Assembly (NCBI RefSeq): GCF_036373705.1
Contig: NW_027102719.1
Span: 86,207 to 150,206, forward strand
DNA from: Amia ocellicauda
Lineage: Eukaryota > Chordata > Actinopteri > Amiiformes > Amiidae
Direction: 5' to 3'
DNA length: 64,000 bases
In this document: positions 32,561 through 45,040 of the stretch, piece after piece
How the letters are laid out: each line of letters starts with the position of its first letter
How positions within the stretch are numbered: the first letter of the stretch is position 1
Notes under the pieces: generated by a model
The model's database searches: none
The model's input: only the letters and a program-made list of their open reading frames with translations
What the model was told of the DNA's origin: nothing
Program-made: the position numbers and the translations under genes

Positions 32561-34985
32561 CAATTCTGTACAACATGAAAAACAGGACAAAAATCATTTC
32601 ACTGATTCTAGGATTTTGAAAATGGGGCGGGGGCCATAAGGAGGCCATGATTATTACAGAGAGGTCTGCTAGGGGGGTCTGGGGGCATGCTTTTAAAATT
32701 GGTTTTAAAAACTCAGTTTGTAAGTCAAGATTGAAGCAAATTACAAGGATAAGCTGGGCTATTCATAACAATCCAGCATTAATGTACCACCATATTTGCT
32801 ACCATTTGCTAGTGACAAATGTATTTTAAAATGAACACAATAGACAACGGTGATGCCTTCTTGCCATGAACACAAGACAATACAGACAACTTTTCCACCC
32901 GCCTCACCCCCAAAAGTGCTTCAATATGGACACATTCCTTGAGCATGTGTTCAGTGCAAGAGGGAATGGTATTAGTGAACAAAATAGGGTCCCCTTAATA
33001 TGCAAAAATAAAGAAAATGCCTGACTGGAGAGAATGGGTAAACAACTCCCCCCAACATCACTAGAATGCATCTTTAACACTGTATGTTAAGAAGTACCTT
33101 TTACAACAAAGTGTTATGACGTCAAACAAGTATTTACATGCAAAACAAAATCTATGTATTAATGTCTGAACAATAAGTTATGAGTGTAACATTCAATCCC
33201 TGGACCCTTATGTAACATTATATACTGTGCAAATATATACAAATAGGTCAAATAAAAAACAGCACTTATTTGTTCAATACATGGCAAAAAGGTGCTAAAA
33301 TGATTTACCAAGAAAAGAACACAAAAACTTGTGAGCTAAAACATATTTTTTTAACAATCAATAACAAACAATAAATAACATTAACGATTAGTATTATTTT
33401 TACTAAAAAGAAAATCATATTTGTTTTAGTTAATATGATTAATGTATATAAAAAGTATTTACTTTGAAAAACCACACTATTAAATGAAAATACATTTTAA
33501 CACTATAACAAGGTAATATAGTACAAATATAACTGAAGAAACAGTAACAGCTAAACACTCAAAGATAGAGGAGGAGCAACCTCCTCTGCCTCTGTGGACC
33601 AGCCTCCTCTGATGTATGGTAACCCTAAACTAGCTATCACCATTCATCAAATTGTCAGTGTCATAGCAGAAATAAAATCCAGCACAGCAAGAGTATTTCA
33701 ATGGTCAACTTACTGCGCACTGTCTGGTCCTGAGACTGACCTGCAGTGCGCATTGGAGAGCAGAGCGCAGCAGCAGGTGTGTTTGATCCAGAACTGCTCT
33801 CTCGCACCTCTATGCACCAGCCTCCTCTGGTATGTAGGTAGGTAGCAGTGGCCACACTGAACACAGGGCCCGATCTGTAATCAATGTATACCAGTGATGG
33901 CACCAGTGACTTTTCTAGTCTTAAACCCCCCCCACCAAGAATTGGGTCTGAGTTCATGGTCATTGTGCTTGTACATTAGTGTATGCGTACAGTTACAATT
34001 TACAGTATCCTTGTATGTGCTCGCTTTGCTTTGTGGAATGATGTTCGTTGCTTTATTGTTGTGTGTTTCAGATGATCATTTTATCATTTTCAGAGTTAAC
34101 ATAACTATAGATTCAGCAATAATTTGGTGTTCATATGTGTGTAGTGTTATCGCTATTCAATATAGTGTGCCCAGTGTGCATAATGAGAAACATGTTCAGC
34201 TCATCTGCTCTGATGTTATGGATATCAAAAATGTCAACCCTCCACAGACACACACACACAGAGACACAGACACAGACGCACTAATAGGGACAAATTTTAC
34301 TCCCTCAATAAACAGGCGGACAAGGAATAATCAGGACCTGATTTAACTGAAATAATACCAAAAAAGTTTATTGAGCTACAACGAAGCGCTCCGGAGATGG
34401 TCACTGGGCAAGACACATCTAAAGTTTTTTCTAAAGAACTTGCTATCATATACAAGAGGACTCCCTTTGGTTTCTGGGCAACTAGATGATGGTAATGAGG
34501 TACCTCAAACTTTAACACACACGTCTCCTGTGTCTTACATTATGTTCTTTCTATGTCCTTGGATGAAAATGTTTTCTAAAAATCACCTGCACAGAACTAC
34601 TGTACCTGTCCTCTCCGGAGCCATACACAAAGCTTAAATTCATATATGGGTTACACAATCTTGCTGCAACAATGGTGGGAATATAATATATTTGGCACTC
34701 AGACAGGGCACTGTCCCACATCACACACAGAGACACACACACACAAGCACAGACACACACAGACAGCCAGACAGACACAGACAGTGTGCTTGACAAATAC
34801 TTCCCCTCACAGTCAAGTCAACATGAGCCGCATTATCTAAAAGAAGAACCCATCATTTCCTTTTGTGTCAATATCAGCGAGACAGGGATTAAAAAACACA
34901 TCTGAAAATGCTACTTGTACAAGCACGCTGAGATGCCCCGTCATCAGTAGGCGTGCAGAACAGTATGGTGACAAATGTCTTGTGT
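32561..34985. other. No recognisable gene; tRNA-flank repeat at the end
   Basis: Most is AT-rich. ACCAGCCTCCTCTG occurs twice (33,598 and 33,820). CA-rich tracts lie at 34,245-34,280 and 34,720-34,790. About 34,780-34,985 is the same tRNA-Arg flank as 13,400-13,573 (AGAAGAACCCATCATTTCC and AATGCTACTTGTACAAGCAC). Confidence 0.5.
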
Positions 34986-35076
34986 GGCTCTGTGGCGCAA
35001 TGGATAGCGCGTTGGACTTCTAGTGAAAAGGGCAGTGGTCATTCAAAGGTTGTGGGTTCGAGTCCCACCAGAGTCA
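34986..35076 (+). tRNA. tRNA-Arg(TCT), intron-containing, intact
   Basis: GGCTCTG pairs with CAGAGTC (one G-T pair). D stem GCGC/GCGC, anticodon stem TTGGA/TTCAA and T stem GTGGG/CCCAC are all intact. The loop CTTCTA gives anticodon TCT and is followed by an intron of about 19 nt. Both internal promoter boxes are well formed (TGGCGCAATGG and GGTTCGAGTCC). No run of four T's lies within the next 30 bases, so termination is unclear. Confidence 0.9.
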
Positions 35077-35673
35077 GTGCTCACTTCATGAAACTTAGAG
35101 CTTGCTGGGCTTCCTTGTGACAGCCAGAGGTATCTTGCAGTCAAGTGCCTCGCTGATGCCTTCACTTCTTACTTTTCTGGAATGCCAACTTTGTCCCAAA
35201 TCCTTGCTTGACTATCAAGACCTCATACGCAGCTTCTTTTCCTAGCCACTGTCACTGTACCAGTCCCCCTCCGTGTCAGTTGCATCTCCGGGAATAGCTG
35301 GATCAGGTGGCCTTGTACTTAAGGCCATGGACTACTAAGCCGTTGTGTTTTGCACCCGTGGCTTTCTATCCCACCATCGTTGTGGGCATTCCTTGTTTGA
35401 CATTTCTTGACAACTGACGCCGTGTACGTTCAATGGACAGTTCCAAGATTCGCAAGACAGAGCTACTTGTGCATTATTGCCCGCTTAACCTGGCTGCCTC
35501 TCGAGTGAGCAAAGCCATTTTACCAAATAGAAGAACCCATCATTTCCATCCGTCTCAAAATCAGCGAGACAGGGATTTAAAAAACACAACTGTAAATGCT
35601 ACTTGTCAAATCACGCTGAGACGCCCGGTCATCTGCAGGCATGCAGAAGAGTATCTTCGTCGTACAGTTTTGT
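35077..35673. other. tRNA-associated flank, repeated
   Basis: No gene. From about 35,525 the tRNA-Arg flank (AGAAGAACCCATCATTTCC and AATGCTACTTGT) recurs, leading to the truncated copy at 35,674. Confidence 0.6.
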
Positions 35674-35714
35674 GGTTCTGTGCCACAATGGATAGTGTGC
35701 TGGACTTCTAGTGA
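35674..35714 (+). pseudogene. Truncated tRNA-Arg 5' half
   Basis: It starts GGTTCTGTGCCACAATGGAT and keeps CTTCTAGTGA, the anticodon and start of the intron. The sequence then breaks into a CA microsatellite (35,715-35,739). The D arm carries several changes. Confidence 0.85.
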
Positions 35715-35854
35715 CACACACACACACACACACACACAGACACTACAATTCAATATTCAATGTGCAAACAAGTTTAGCCAGAAGAAACAGAACTCTTTCA
35801 ATCAATAAATCATGAATATACATTACAAATCGATTCAGAATATGCATAATACAA

Positions 35855-36241
35855 TGTAAAAGCCAGACACAGGGATGGAGAGAATCTCTGGTTCCGTTGG
35901 TGTCCGGGCTTTATTGTGGTTCACAGGGTAAACGGGACAAAATACAAGGGGTAAAAACAACCAAAACGAAACATCCACACAAAACAGGGTGCTCCGGGCA
36001 GTCAGGGTTGGGAGTGTCAGTCCTCCTTCTCAGCGGGTTAGCTGCCTCCATCTGGGAAGGAGAGGGATTAAATAGAGAAGGCACAGCTGCCACTGACGTC
36101 ACAATCGCCTCGGTGCTCATTGCCCGCAACCGTGAGTCCACAGCCTGTTAGCGAGGGAGTGACAACACAGCTGTGGCACATGAGCACCTCATCAGCAGAC
36201 GTCAGCAGCAGCCGTGCCGTGACAGACAGCGGCCTGTCACA
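35855..36241 (-). mobile_element. Solo LTR of Gmr1-like family, 5-bp target duplication
   Basis: On the minus strand this 387-bp LTR starts TGTGACAGG and ends GGCTTTTACA, with AATAAA near its 3' end. It is related to the LTR at 9,674-10,047. TACAA flanks it on both sides (35,850-35,854 and 36,242-36,246). No internal sequence remains, which fits recombination between two LTRs. Confidence 0.92.
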
Positions 36242-36259
36242 TACAATTGTATATTTCCT

Positions 36260-36660
36260 GCGTTCCGTTCCTGCACTCTCTCATTCACCCATTCTAGCTG
36301 AGGCAGCCAGTGAGCCCACACACGTGCTATCCCTTCCTCTTCCTCTCACTTCACTGCTATATCAGCGATGACATCATAGAAATCTCACACCTGACAGCAA
36401 TGACATTACAGAGCACATACATTATGTCTCTCGCCACACTGTCAGTGTTGACTTTCTCGCTCAGTATGCCAGCTCTCCCGGAAACACTGCAATACGTGGA
36501 TGAGTTTGTACCATTTTTGGATGCTCTACCCTGCTGGGGCGGAGCTGTGATCCAGCTGAAAAGCAGGTCAGGCATGTGGGCACCTGGGCAGCGAAAGATG
36601 TATTCGTAATGAAGAGAAACCCAGGTCCAACCCTCCGGTCCAGCCACAGACAGCCACAGA
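36260..36660. repeat. Dispersed repeat related to 12,930-13,440
   Basis: It shares GTGGATGAGTTTGTACCA and CAGCTGAAAAGCA with 12,930-13,440 and ends in CCACAGACAGCCACAGA directly at the palindrome boundary. Confidence 0.7.
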
Positions 36661-37103
36661 AGTAGTATAGATGGCGGCATCACTTATTTTGACAGCTGGA
36701 AGTCCCGTGCTCCCTATGAACCTTTGAACGGGAACTCCTCTCTCCTTCCCAGCACCCCCCTTGGGTTACCATTTGACCCTCCCTTGTCAGCCATCTTGGA
36801 TGATATCGGCTATTTTGGATGTCAGCCATCTTGGCTGATATCGGCAATTTGTAAGGTCATAGGTCATCTGGTAAGATGGTAGCCATTTTGATAGGGTGAC
36901 ATCCATCATGGTGAGTGTCCAAGTGCACCTCACCCTGCTGGTGTGGAGATGTAACGTTTAATAGCGTAAACTGTGTTTTTAAGGTTATATTGTTTTCATG
37001 ATACTGTGTTGGAAAATTAAAAAATAAGAAAATAAAAGTTTTATATATTTTAGGTTATAATGTTTTATGATACTATTTAAGTAAATAAAAAGAATAAGAA
37101 AAG

Positions 37104-37108
<5 letters not shown>

Positions 37109-37170
<62 letters not shown>

Positions 37171-37221
37171 TTATATTGTTTTATGAAACTGTTTTGGTAA
37201 ATTAAAAAATAAGAAACATTT

Positions 37222-37279
<58 letters not shown>

Positions 37280-37313
37280 GGTTATATAGAGAATAAGAAA
37301 ATAGAGGTTTTAA

Positions 37314-37368
<55 letters not shown>

Positions 37369-37370
37369 AT
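37109..37370. repeat. Three long (AT)n tracts
   Basis: AT runs of about 50-60 bp lie at 37,109-37,168, 37,225-37,275 and 37,317-37,365 within the AT-rich array. The right arms have much shorter runs at the matching places. Confidence 0.95.
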
Positions 37371-38167
37371 TATATTGTCTTATGATACTGTTTTAGTAAA
37401 TAAAAAGAATAAGAAAAGTTATATATATATTAGGTTATATTGTTTTATGAAACTGTTTTAGTAAATTAAAAAATAAGAAAAGTTTTAAATATATATATAT
37501 ATATTTAAGGTTATATAGAGAATAAGATAATAAAAGTTTTATATTTTATTTTAGGTTAAAATGTTTTATGATTTGTTTTAGTAAATTAAAAAATAAGAAA
37601 AATAAAAGTTTTATATATATATACAAGATTATATTGTATACATTTAAGAAAAATAAAAGTTGTAAATACACATATATATTTTATTTTAGATTATGTTTGA
37701 TTATACTGTTTTAGTAAATTAAAAAATAAGAAAAATAAACGTTTTATATATATTTAAGGTTACAATGTTTTATGATACTGTTTTAGTAAATTAAAAAGAA
37801 ATATGAATATTTACTCAGAGTGGGATTTGAACCCACATGTGTTTTTAGTTTATATGTTTTATGATTAGGCTTAGGATGATACTGTGTTTGCAAAATAAAA
37901 AGGTAAGAAAAAATCGATTAAGAAATGTATAGACTTACATATATTGCATGTCATTACATATATATTTAAGCAAACACAGATAAACACACATACCTATATC
38001 TCTTTAGTTTATATTTATCAATAGACAATAGAGAACAACAGTGAAATGTATAGAATTATATCTGTACATTTTGACCAGCACTGTACTTATTATATTTGTT
38101 ACATTAGTGAATGCTCAAACGTAGCCTTAACATGTATCATATTTAAGAATATACTGCATTTCATTCC

Positions 38168-38209
<42 letters not shown>

Positions 38210-38378
38210 TATATATATATATATATCTTGTTAGGTTTTATTTATCAATAGACACTAAAGACATGCACACCACTTTTCTTAGAGAGACACAGTGAAGCAC
38301 TATTTGTGAATACTCATATGTAATAAATAATATATGTATATATGATTTGTTTGTGCTTTAATGTATAGAATTAATAAA

Positions 38379-38411
<33 letters not shown>

Positions 38412-38558
38412 GGTGACTTTTATTGTGACAAACAAGCATTTTACAACATGGAACATAGTCAGAAGTAGAAAAAGATACTCCATGAAATGTTTTATAGATA
38501 CTTGTAATCATTAATTTCTTGTTCACAACACCAACATTGGACAGAAAGAAACACTGAC

Positions 38559-38672
38559 CTGTACAGAGTAATGTCATTTCCAGCATATTCCATATATATT
38601 CTATTCAGTCTTTCACTCTTGGCTTCTTTTTCAAAGTTATACCAGGTTCTGGTGACAAAGTACATCAGGTAT
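38559..38672 (-). other. Candidate 114-nt exon in palindrome arm (B-left)
   Basis: The counterpart of 678-791: open, with the same acceptor and donor and phase 2 at both ends. Confidence 0.3.
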
Positions 38673-39540
38673 CTATTGTAAATAAAGTGAGAAACTCTTA
38701 AGTTTCTATTCCTTTGGAAATACCTTATTTTTCAAACCTACAAATACATGGTGACAACTGCAAGCATGACACACATACAAAACACAGAAATAGGGACCAC
38801 ATTGCAAGGATATAATAAGCACAAATAGTATTTTACTGCAAATTTTAAGTTTTGTAAAATTATTTATATAACTTCTAGGAGTAATCTGCAAACTACATAG
38901 TGAAAATGCAATCAGTCTTCAGGAAACACACACAGCAGACTGAAATAAGCACAACGTCATATTTATATGAACCAAAACTGCATTCTACTAAACCCTGAAA
39001 CTCTGAAAAATCACTACAAACTCTGTGTTTTGTAAAATGGCTTATTTCACAGACACAGAAACAAATAGGCTCACCCTCAACATATTCCAACACTTGTTAT
39101 GATGTAAACTTAAAGGTTTACCAGTAGTACAGGGGTATTATTAATCTATTCATGCAACTTTTAGACACTTGTCTAATACAGAGCTAACAACTGCATTGAT
39201 AGTGGGTAGCAGGGCTTTGACAATGCTGTGCGGTGGGGTTTAAAATGACTTTGTAGGCCAGGGCTTCAAAACCTTACCCCATTTTAACATTTTCAAATTA
39301 GCCTCCAACCCCTAAAATACTAAGACATGTTTTTTTGTATCATATGTATCATGTTGTATTACTATGTACATTAATGTGGTTTATAATTTTGATTTAATTT
39401 GACATAATTTTATCATATTTTTAATTACAAATTCATATATATAAATAACAAATACTATATAATAATAGTCATAATAATGCAAAAACATATTAAGCAATCA
39501 TATTTTTACTTACAAAATAATATATATAAAATAACAATAT

Positions 39541-41906
39541 CGAGCGTGGTATTGACGGTATGGAGAGACCCCGTTCCTCCTCCTCCCGTCCCCGCTGCTG
39601 TGCCACGTGTGGCCACCGCATGCTACCGGCTTGGAGTGGTGACGTGATCTGCCCCCTCTGTCAGGGACCGGACCCGCGGGGTCCTAGTCACGTCCTGAAA
39701 GACAGGGGGCGAGATGCTGCACCAAGATGGACCAGATCTGTGCCCTACTGGCTGCTCAAGGTTTATTTAGCCGCCCTCTCCTCATGTCATGTCAGGATTG
39801 ATGGCGAGCCTCCGGACCCTTATTTTTTAGCAGCGCAGTTTCTGAAAGGTGCACGTAGGCAGAGGCCTACCCACGCTCCTTCTTTGCCCGCATGGCGCCT
39901 TAATGTAGTGCTGGACACGCTTTCTAAGGCCCCATTTGAGCCCTTGCAGTCATATGACTTAAGGTTTGCGTCACTGAAGACGGCGTTTTTGCTGGCAATC
40001 ACGTCAGCGAGTCACATGCCCTGTCTGTTCACCCTGTGTGTGTCCGTTTTGCAGGAGATGGTTCCAGGGTTACACTTTGACCTAATCCTGCATTCCTCCC
40101 GAAGGTGCTGTCTCCTTTCCATATCAACAGGCCTATTGAGTTGATGGCTTTCCATCCTCCACCCTTCTCTTCGGAGGAGGAGAGTAGGCTACACCTGTTG
40201 ACCTGCTGCGGGCTCTCAGGTGCTATTTGAAGCGCACCAAGGACATTCGATGTTCGGACCAATTGTTTGTGGCCGGGCGCTTTCAAAGCAGCGCCTCTCG
40301 CACTGGATTGTGGACACCATTACCACGGCTTATGAGTCAACTGGAGCCCCAGTGCCTGAACACCTGGTGGCCTACTCGACTCAAGGTGTAGCCACGTCGT
40401 GGGCCCTTTTTCCAAGGCGCCCCACTGGCAGACATCTGTGCGGCTGCGAGTTGGGTCTCGCCGCACACCTTTGTTCGGTTGTACAGGCTGGACGTGACGG
40501 GCCCAGTTCCTTCTATTGGGAATCCGGTGTTGGCTTCAGCTGAGTCGCAGTAGCCTGTTAGGCACTGGCTCCTGGCTTTTCTATCCCTGTCTGCCCCTGT
40601 TGAGCATGCTTGGGAAAAGCAATGCAGAACCGTTATCCCTTCCTACCGGACTGTGACTTGTATACAGTTCATTCTATAGGTGGGAGTGCATGTGTTTTTT
40701 ACACGTGTACCCCGCCATTGTACATAGTTCCTTTGTCAGCAGGCCTTGGCCCCTCCCTAGCTATACTAGCTGTGCTGAGGGCCACTGCTGCTGTATTCAG
40801 CAGTAGGCTTTGAGTTTGCTCTTGTGCCCCGCTGTGTATATAGTTCATTTATTGACATCAGTAGAGCATCTGTTGCCGCTAGCTTCCGCAGTGGGTATCC
40901 TGCTCCTGTGTCATGTGTGTGGTGCATGAACTGGCTCCTGCGCCCCGCAGTGTATATAGTTCTTTAGAATATACAGTTGAGCTTGTCCGCTCCTTATTAA
41001 GTTTAGAATGGACAACTGCTCCTGTTGTTAGCGAGGGCACTCGTGCTTCGCTATGTATATAGTTCCTTTGCCAGCAGTCTGTGGCCCCGCCCTAGCTATG
41101 CTAGTGCTGAGGCCACTGCTGCGGTGTCCAGCGGAAGGCACTTGAGTTGGTTCTTGTTGGTCCACTGTGTATATAGTTCCATTATTCGTAATTGAACTAT
41201 CCAGCAGTGGCTATCTAGTCTGGGTAGCCCGCTGTATGTTGAGCACGGGCTCAACGGACTGCGACCTGTGCTTATATGGTGTGGTCTGGGTATTGGCCCT
41301 GCTCCTAGCCCTGCTAGTAGAGCAGGAGACTGCTATTACTAGGCTTCATGGTAGGCACAAGGTCTTGTTGCCTGTGGATACACCATTGCTTATTTCTTCC
41401 CAGTTCAGCGTGACTGTGGTCTTCGCGTCTGAGCAGCCCAGATGTGGCCCAAGGGGCCCCGGTGGTTCTATCATAGAGTTGGTACGGCTCCTAGTAGGTT
41501 CGCCTCGGGGCAGGCTCTCTTACCAGCTCGCTGCCTCCTCCCTTGCGACGGTTTGGTTATACTGTAACACCTCCCCCTTGGGCAGTGCTTCTGACTCGAA
41601 AGATAACGATAGGTTGCGTATGAAACCCCGGTTATCTGAGAAAACAAGCACTGCCCAAGGGTTGCAAGCTCGCGCGGGAGTTCAAGCTCTCGGCAAAAAG
41701 AGGAAGTCCTTGTGCAGACGTCACCTTTTGTACAAACAGGAAGTGGAAGGGTCCTGTTTGAGTGACGGGCACAAGGGCCAATGGCAGCTTTGATAGACAA
41801 AAGTCTTCGATGCGTTCCAGCGATGCACGCTGAAAACCCCTCCCCGTTGGGCAGTCCTTCTTTTCTCAGATAACCGGGGTTGCATATGCAACCTATCGTT
41901 CTTTGT
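39541..41906 (+). mobile_element. DIRS-type retroelement remnant, copy B
   Basis: The counterpart of 1,661-4,025, with the same truncation, tail motifs and terminal inverted-repeat region. Confidence 0.75.
39560..40553 (+). pseudogene. DIRS tyrosine recombinase pseudogene, copy B
   Basis: It has the same frameshifts and the same damaged AYSTQG box as copy A. Differences are few, for example PPDPYF for PPGPHF and VLDTLSK for VLDALSK. One stop of copy A (2,636-2,638) is a sense codon here. Confidence 0.75.
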
Positions 41907-42782
41907 CTATGGTTAATTCCCTCTCACTTTGTAACTTTTACTAGTAAGTCAAATTGAGATTTTAAAAGTTGGTACATGTGAGACAGAGCCAAGAAGGTTG
42001 AATTCGGACTGTAGGTTGCTTATGTACATGGGTAAATTACTTTTGCTAGCCTAGTATAGTACTATATACCAATGCTTTATTGTCCTTCAGGCTAAATCAT
42101 TTTGTATATCAAACAATGGTGAGTGACATATTCTGAGTAATGTACTTAAACTAGTGCTAATCATGCTCTGAAACCAACCCATAGAGAACAAGGTGAAAAC
42201 TGGAATTAATGGCAAAGCACAGCCATAAACAGTCAACATAATCAAGCCCAGTTAGAAATATAGATGTCTAATTATTTTGAGCACTAATCTTACATTTCAT
42301 AAAGAAAAGCATTTAATTCTTAGCAATTGTTAGGTGTATGCTGTACGTATTCCAGTTAGTTCACTGTAATGACAGAAATGAGAAGTTCATTTCTTTAGCA
42401 CACTCACGGAAAACCATTTATTTTTAAACAGTTACTAGATAGCCAGTTTAGGCCTTCATCTTAGTTATTTCTAATAGCAAGAGTGCTTAAAATTATTAAT
42501 TGAATTATATATCTTTGTTCCCCCTTTTTCTTACTGCTCTCATAAAATAACATTTTATTCAAGCAATAACAGGGTAGCCTAAATATACAACATATCTTAA
42601 AGTACAAGGCATCTGAAAGCTGTGTATGGTCTCAATGCATTTGATGCGGAGGATTAATTCAACTGAAAATGGTCAAAACTGTGGACTTTTATTGAATGTT
42701 AAATTTGACAGTGTTCTCTCTTAAGGACCTGTTGCCTGTGGGACGTTGCTGCTTTGGTTGTGTCCAGTGCCATTTCAGATAA

Positions 42783-43141
42783 GAGAGGCTCTGCAGGACA
42801 AGCAGGACAGAAACCCGTCTCACAGACACTCTGCCTGCTCTGCATCTCCATTTCCCCTCTCCACCGCACACAGCTGAACGTTATTCTGAATCTTACACAG
42901 AGCGCTCAGCTTCTGACACTGATGGCAACATGGGGCCTGGCTCCGAGCCTGAGGAAAACCATGAGGTAATTCAAACTTATTTAATTTCTATACTGTGAAA
43001 TGTCAGATTGAAAGTGGTTTCTGTTCTTAATGTTTGTATTGTTTATGTATTTCATGTATTTTTGTACAGTTTTGTGTTGACGAGTCCTACATCAACATGA
43101 ATGTGAATTTCAATGTGAAGAGCACGTGTCATGCTCTGTAA
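42783..43141 (+). other. Candidate two-exon coding segment, copy B
   Basis: The counterpart of 4,901-5,259. The donor at 42,966, acceptor before 43,070 and stop at 43,139-43,141 are kept, with SDTDGN in place of SDADGN. The sequence before it (41,907-42,782) has nothing recognisable. Confidence 0.25.
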
Positions 43142-43421
43142 TGCAAGGGAGCAATGAGGGGCTGTAGAGACACTCATAAGAGTAGCAGGAGCACTTTTTT
43201 ATGAACTACTAATTTGTTATATTTTAATAGAATATGAAATGTAGTAGAAAGTTGTATCAGATCAGACCACTGGACAGAAACACCCCACCAAGACTGAGTT
43301 TTCATGTTTCTGCACATGTCACCTACAAACTGTTGACAGAGTGGATGAGGGTCTACAGCAGAGGTTCCCCATCCTGAGGTTGTGACAAAGTCAGGGTGAG
43401 TTTTGTTTAATATGTTTTTAA

Positions 43422-43470
<49 letters not shown>
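43422..43470. repeat. (ATT)n microsatellite, copy B
   Basis: About sixteen units, against ten in copy A. Confidence 0.9.
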
Positions 43471-43471
<1 letters not shown>

Positions 43472-44349
43472 ATTATTATATTGTTATTTTAAATATATTA
43501 TTCTGTAAGTAAAAATATGATTGCTTAATATGTTTTTGCATTATTATTACTATTATTATATAGTATTTGTTATTTATATATATGAATTTGTAATTAAAAA
43601 TATGATAAAATTATGTCAAATTAAATCAAAATTATAAACCACATTAATGTACATAGTATAACAACATGATACATATGATACAAAAAAATGTCTTAGTATT
43701 TTAGGGGTTGGAGGCTAATTTGAAAATGTTACAATGGGGTAAGGTTTTAAAGCCCTGGCCTACAAAGTCATTTTAAACCAGACCGCACAGCATTGTCAAA
43801 GCCCTGCTACCCGCTATCAATGCAGTTGTTAGCTCTGTATTAGACAAGTGTCTAAAAGTTGCATGAATAGATTAATAATACCCCTGTACTACTGGTAAAC
43901 CTTTAAGTTTACATCATAATTTTTGTAAGTGTTGGAATATGTTGAGGGTGAGCCTATTTGTTTCTGTGTCTGTGAAATAAGCCATTTTACAAAACATAGA
44001 GTTTGTAGTGATTTTTCAGAGTTTCAGGGTTTAGTAGAATGCAGTTTTGGTTCATATAAATATGACGTTGTGCTTATTTCAGTCTGCTGTGTGTGTTTCC
44101 TGAAGACTGACTGCATTTTCACTATGTAGTTTGCAGATTACTCCTAGAAGTTACATAAATAATTTTACAAAACCTAAAATTTGCAGTAAAATACCATTTG
44201 TGCTTATTATATCCTTGCAGTGTGGTCCCTATTTCTGTGTTTTGTATGTGTGTCATGCTTGCAGTTGTCACCATGTATTTGTAGGTTTGAAAAATAAGGT
44301 ATTTCCAAAGGAATAGAAACTGAAGTGTTTCTCACTTTATTTACAATAG

Positions 44350-44460
44350 ATACTTGGTATAACTTGGTAGAACCTGGTATAACTTTGAAAAAGAAGCCAA
44401 GAGTGAAAGACTGAATAGAATATATATGGAATATGCTGGAAATGACATTACTCCGTACAG
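44350..44460 (+). pseudogene. Broken copy of the candidate arm exon (B-right)
   Basis: The start has changed to TACTTGGTATAACTTGG, which puts a TAA in the exon frame within the first codons. The rest and the donor site are preserved. Confidence 0.35.
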
Positions 44461-45040
44461 GTCAGGTTTCTTTCTGTCCAATGTTGGTGTTGTGAACCAG
44501 AAATTAATGATTACAAGTATCTATACAACATTTCATGGAGTATCTTTTTCTACTTCTGACTATGTTCCATGTTGTAAAATGCTTGTTTGTCACAATAAAA
44601 GTCACCATTGTGTGTGTGTGTGTGTGTATTTTATGAATTCTATACATTTGAGCACAAACAAATCATATATACATATATTATTTATTACATATGAGTATTC
44701 ACAAATAGTGCTTCACTGTGTCTCTCTAAGAAAAGTGGTGTGCATGTCTTTAGTGTCTATTGATAAATAAAACCTAACAAGATATATATATGTTTGTGTG
44801 TGTGTGTGTAATGGAATGAAATGCAGTATATTCTTAAATATGATACATGTTAAGGCTACGTTTGAGCATTCACTAATGTAACAAATATAATAAGTACAGT
44901 GCTGGTCAAAATGAACAGATATAATTCTATATATTTCACTGTTGTTCTCTATTGTCTATTGATAAATATAAACTAAAGAGATATAGGTATGTGTGTTTAT
45001 CTGTGTTTGCTTAAATATATATGTAATGACATGCAATATA

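Larger units (their letters stand above)
36661..39540. repeat. Left palindrome arm, copy B
   Basis: This arm is complete. It begins AGTAGTATAGATGGCGGC, paired with the inverted sequence ending at 47,129, and ends beside the DIRS remnant. The six bases just outside, CACAGA (36,655-36,660), are repeated directly at 47,130-47,135. The outer third holds one 70-bp unit, the AT-rich array and the T-arm-like motif (37,820-37,836). Confidence 0.9.
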
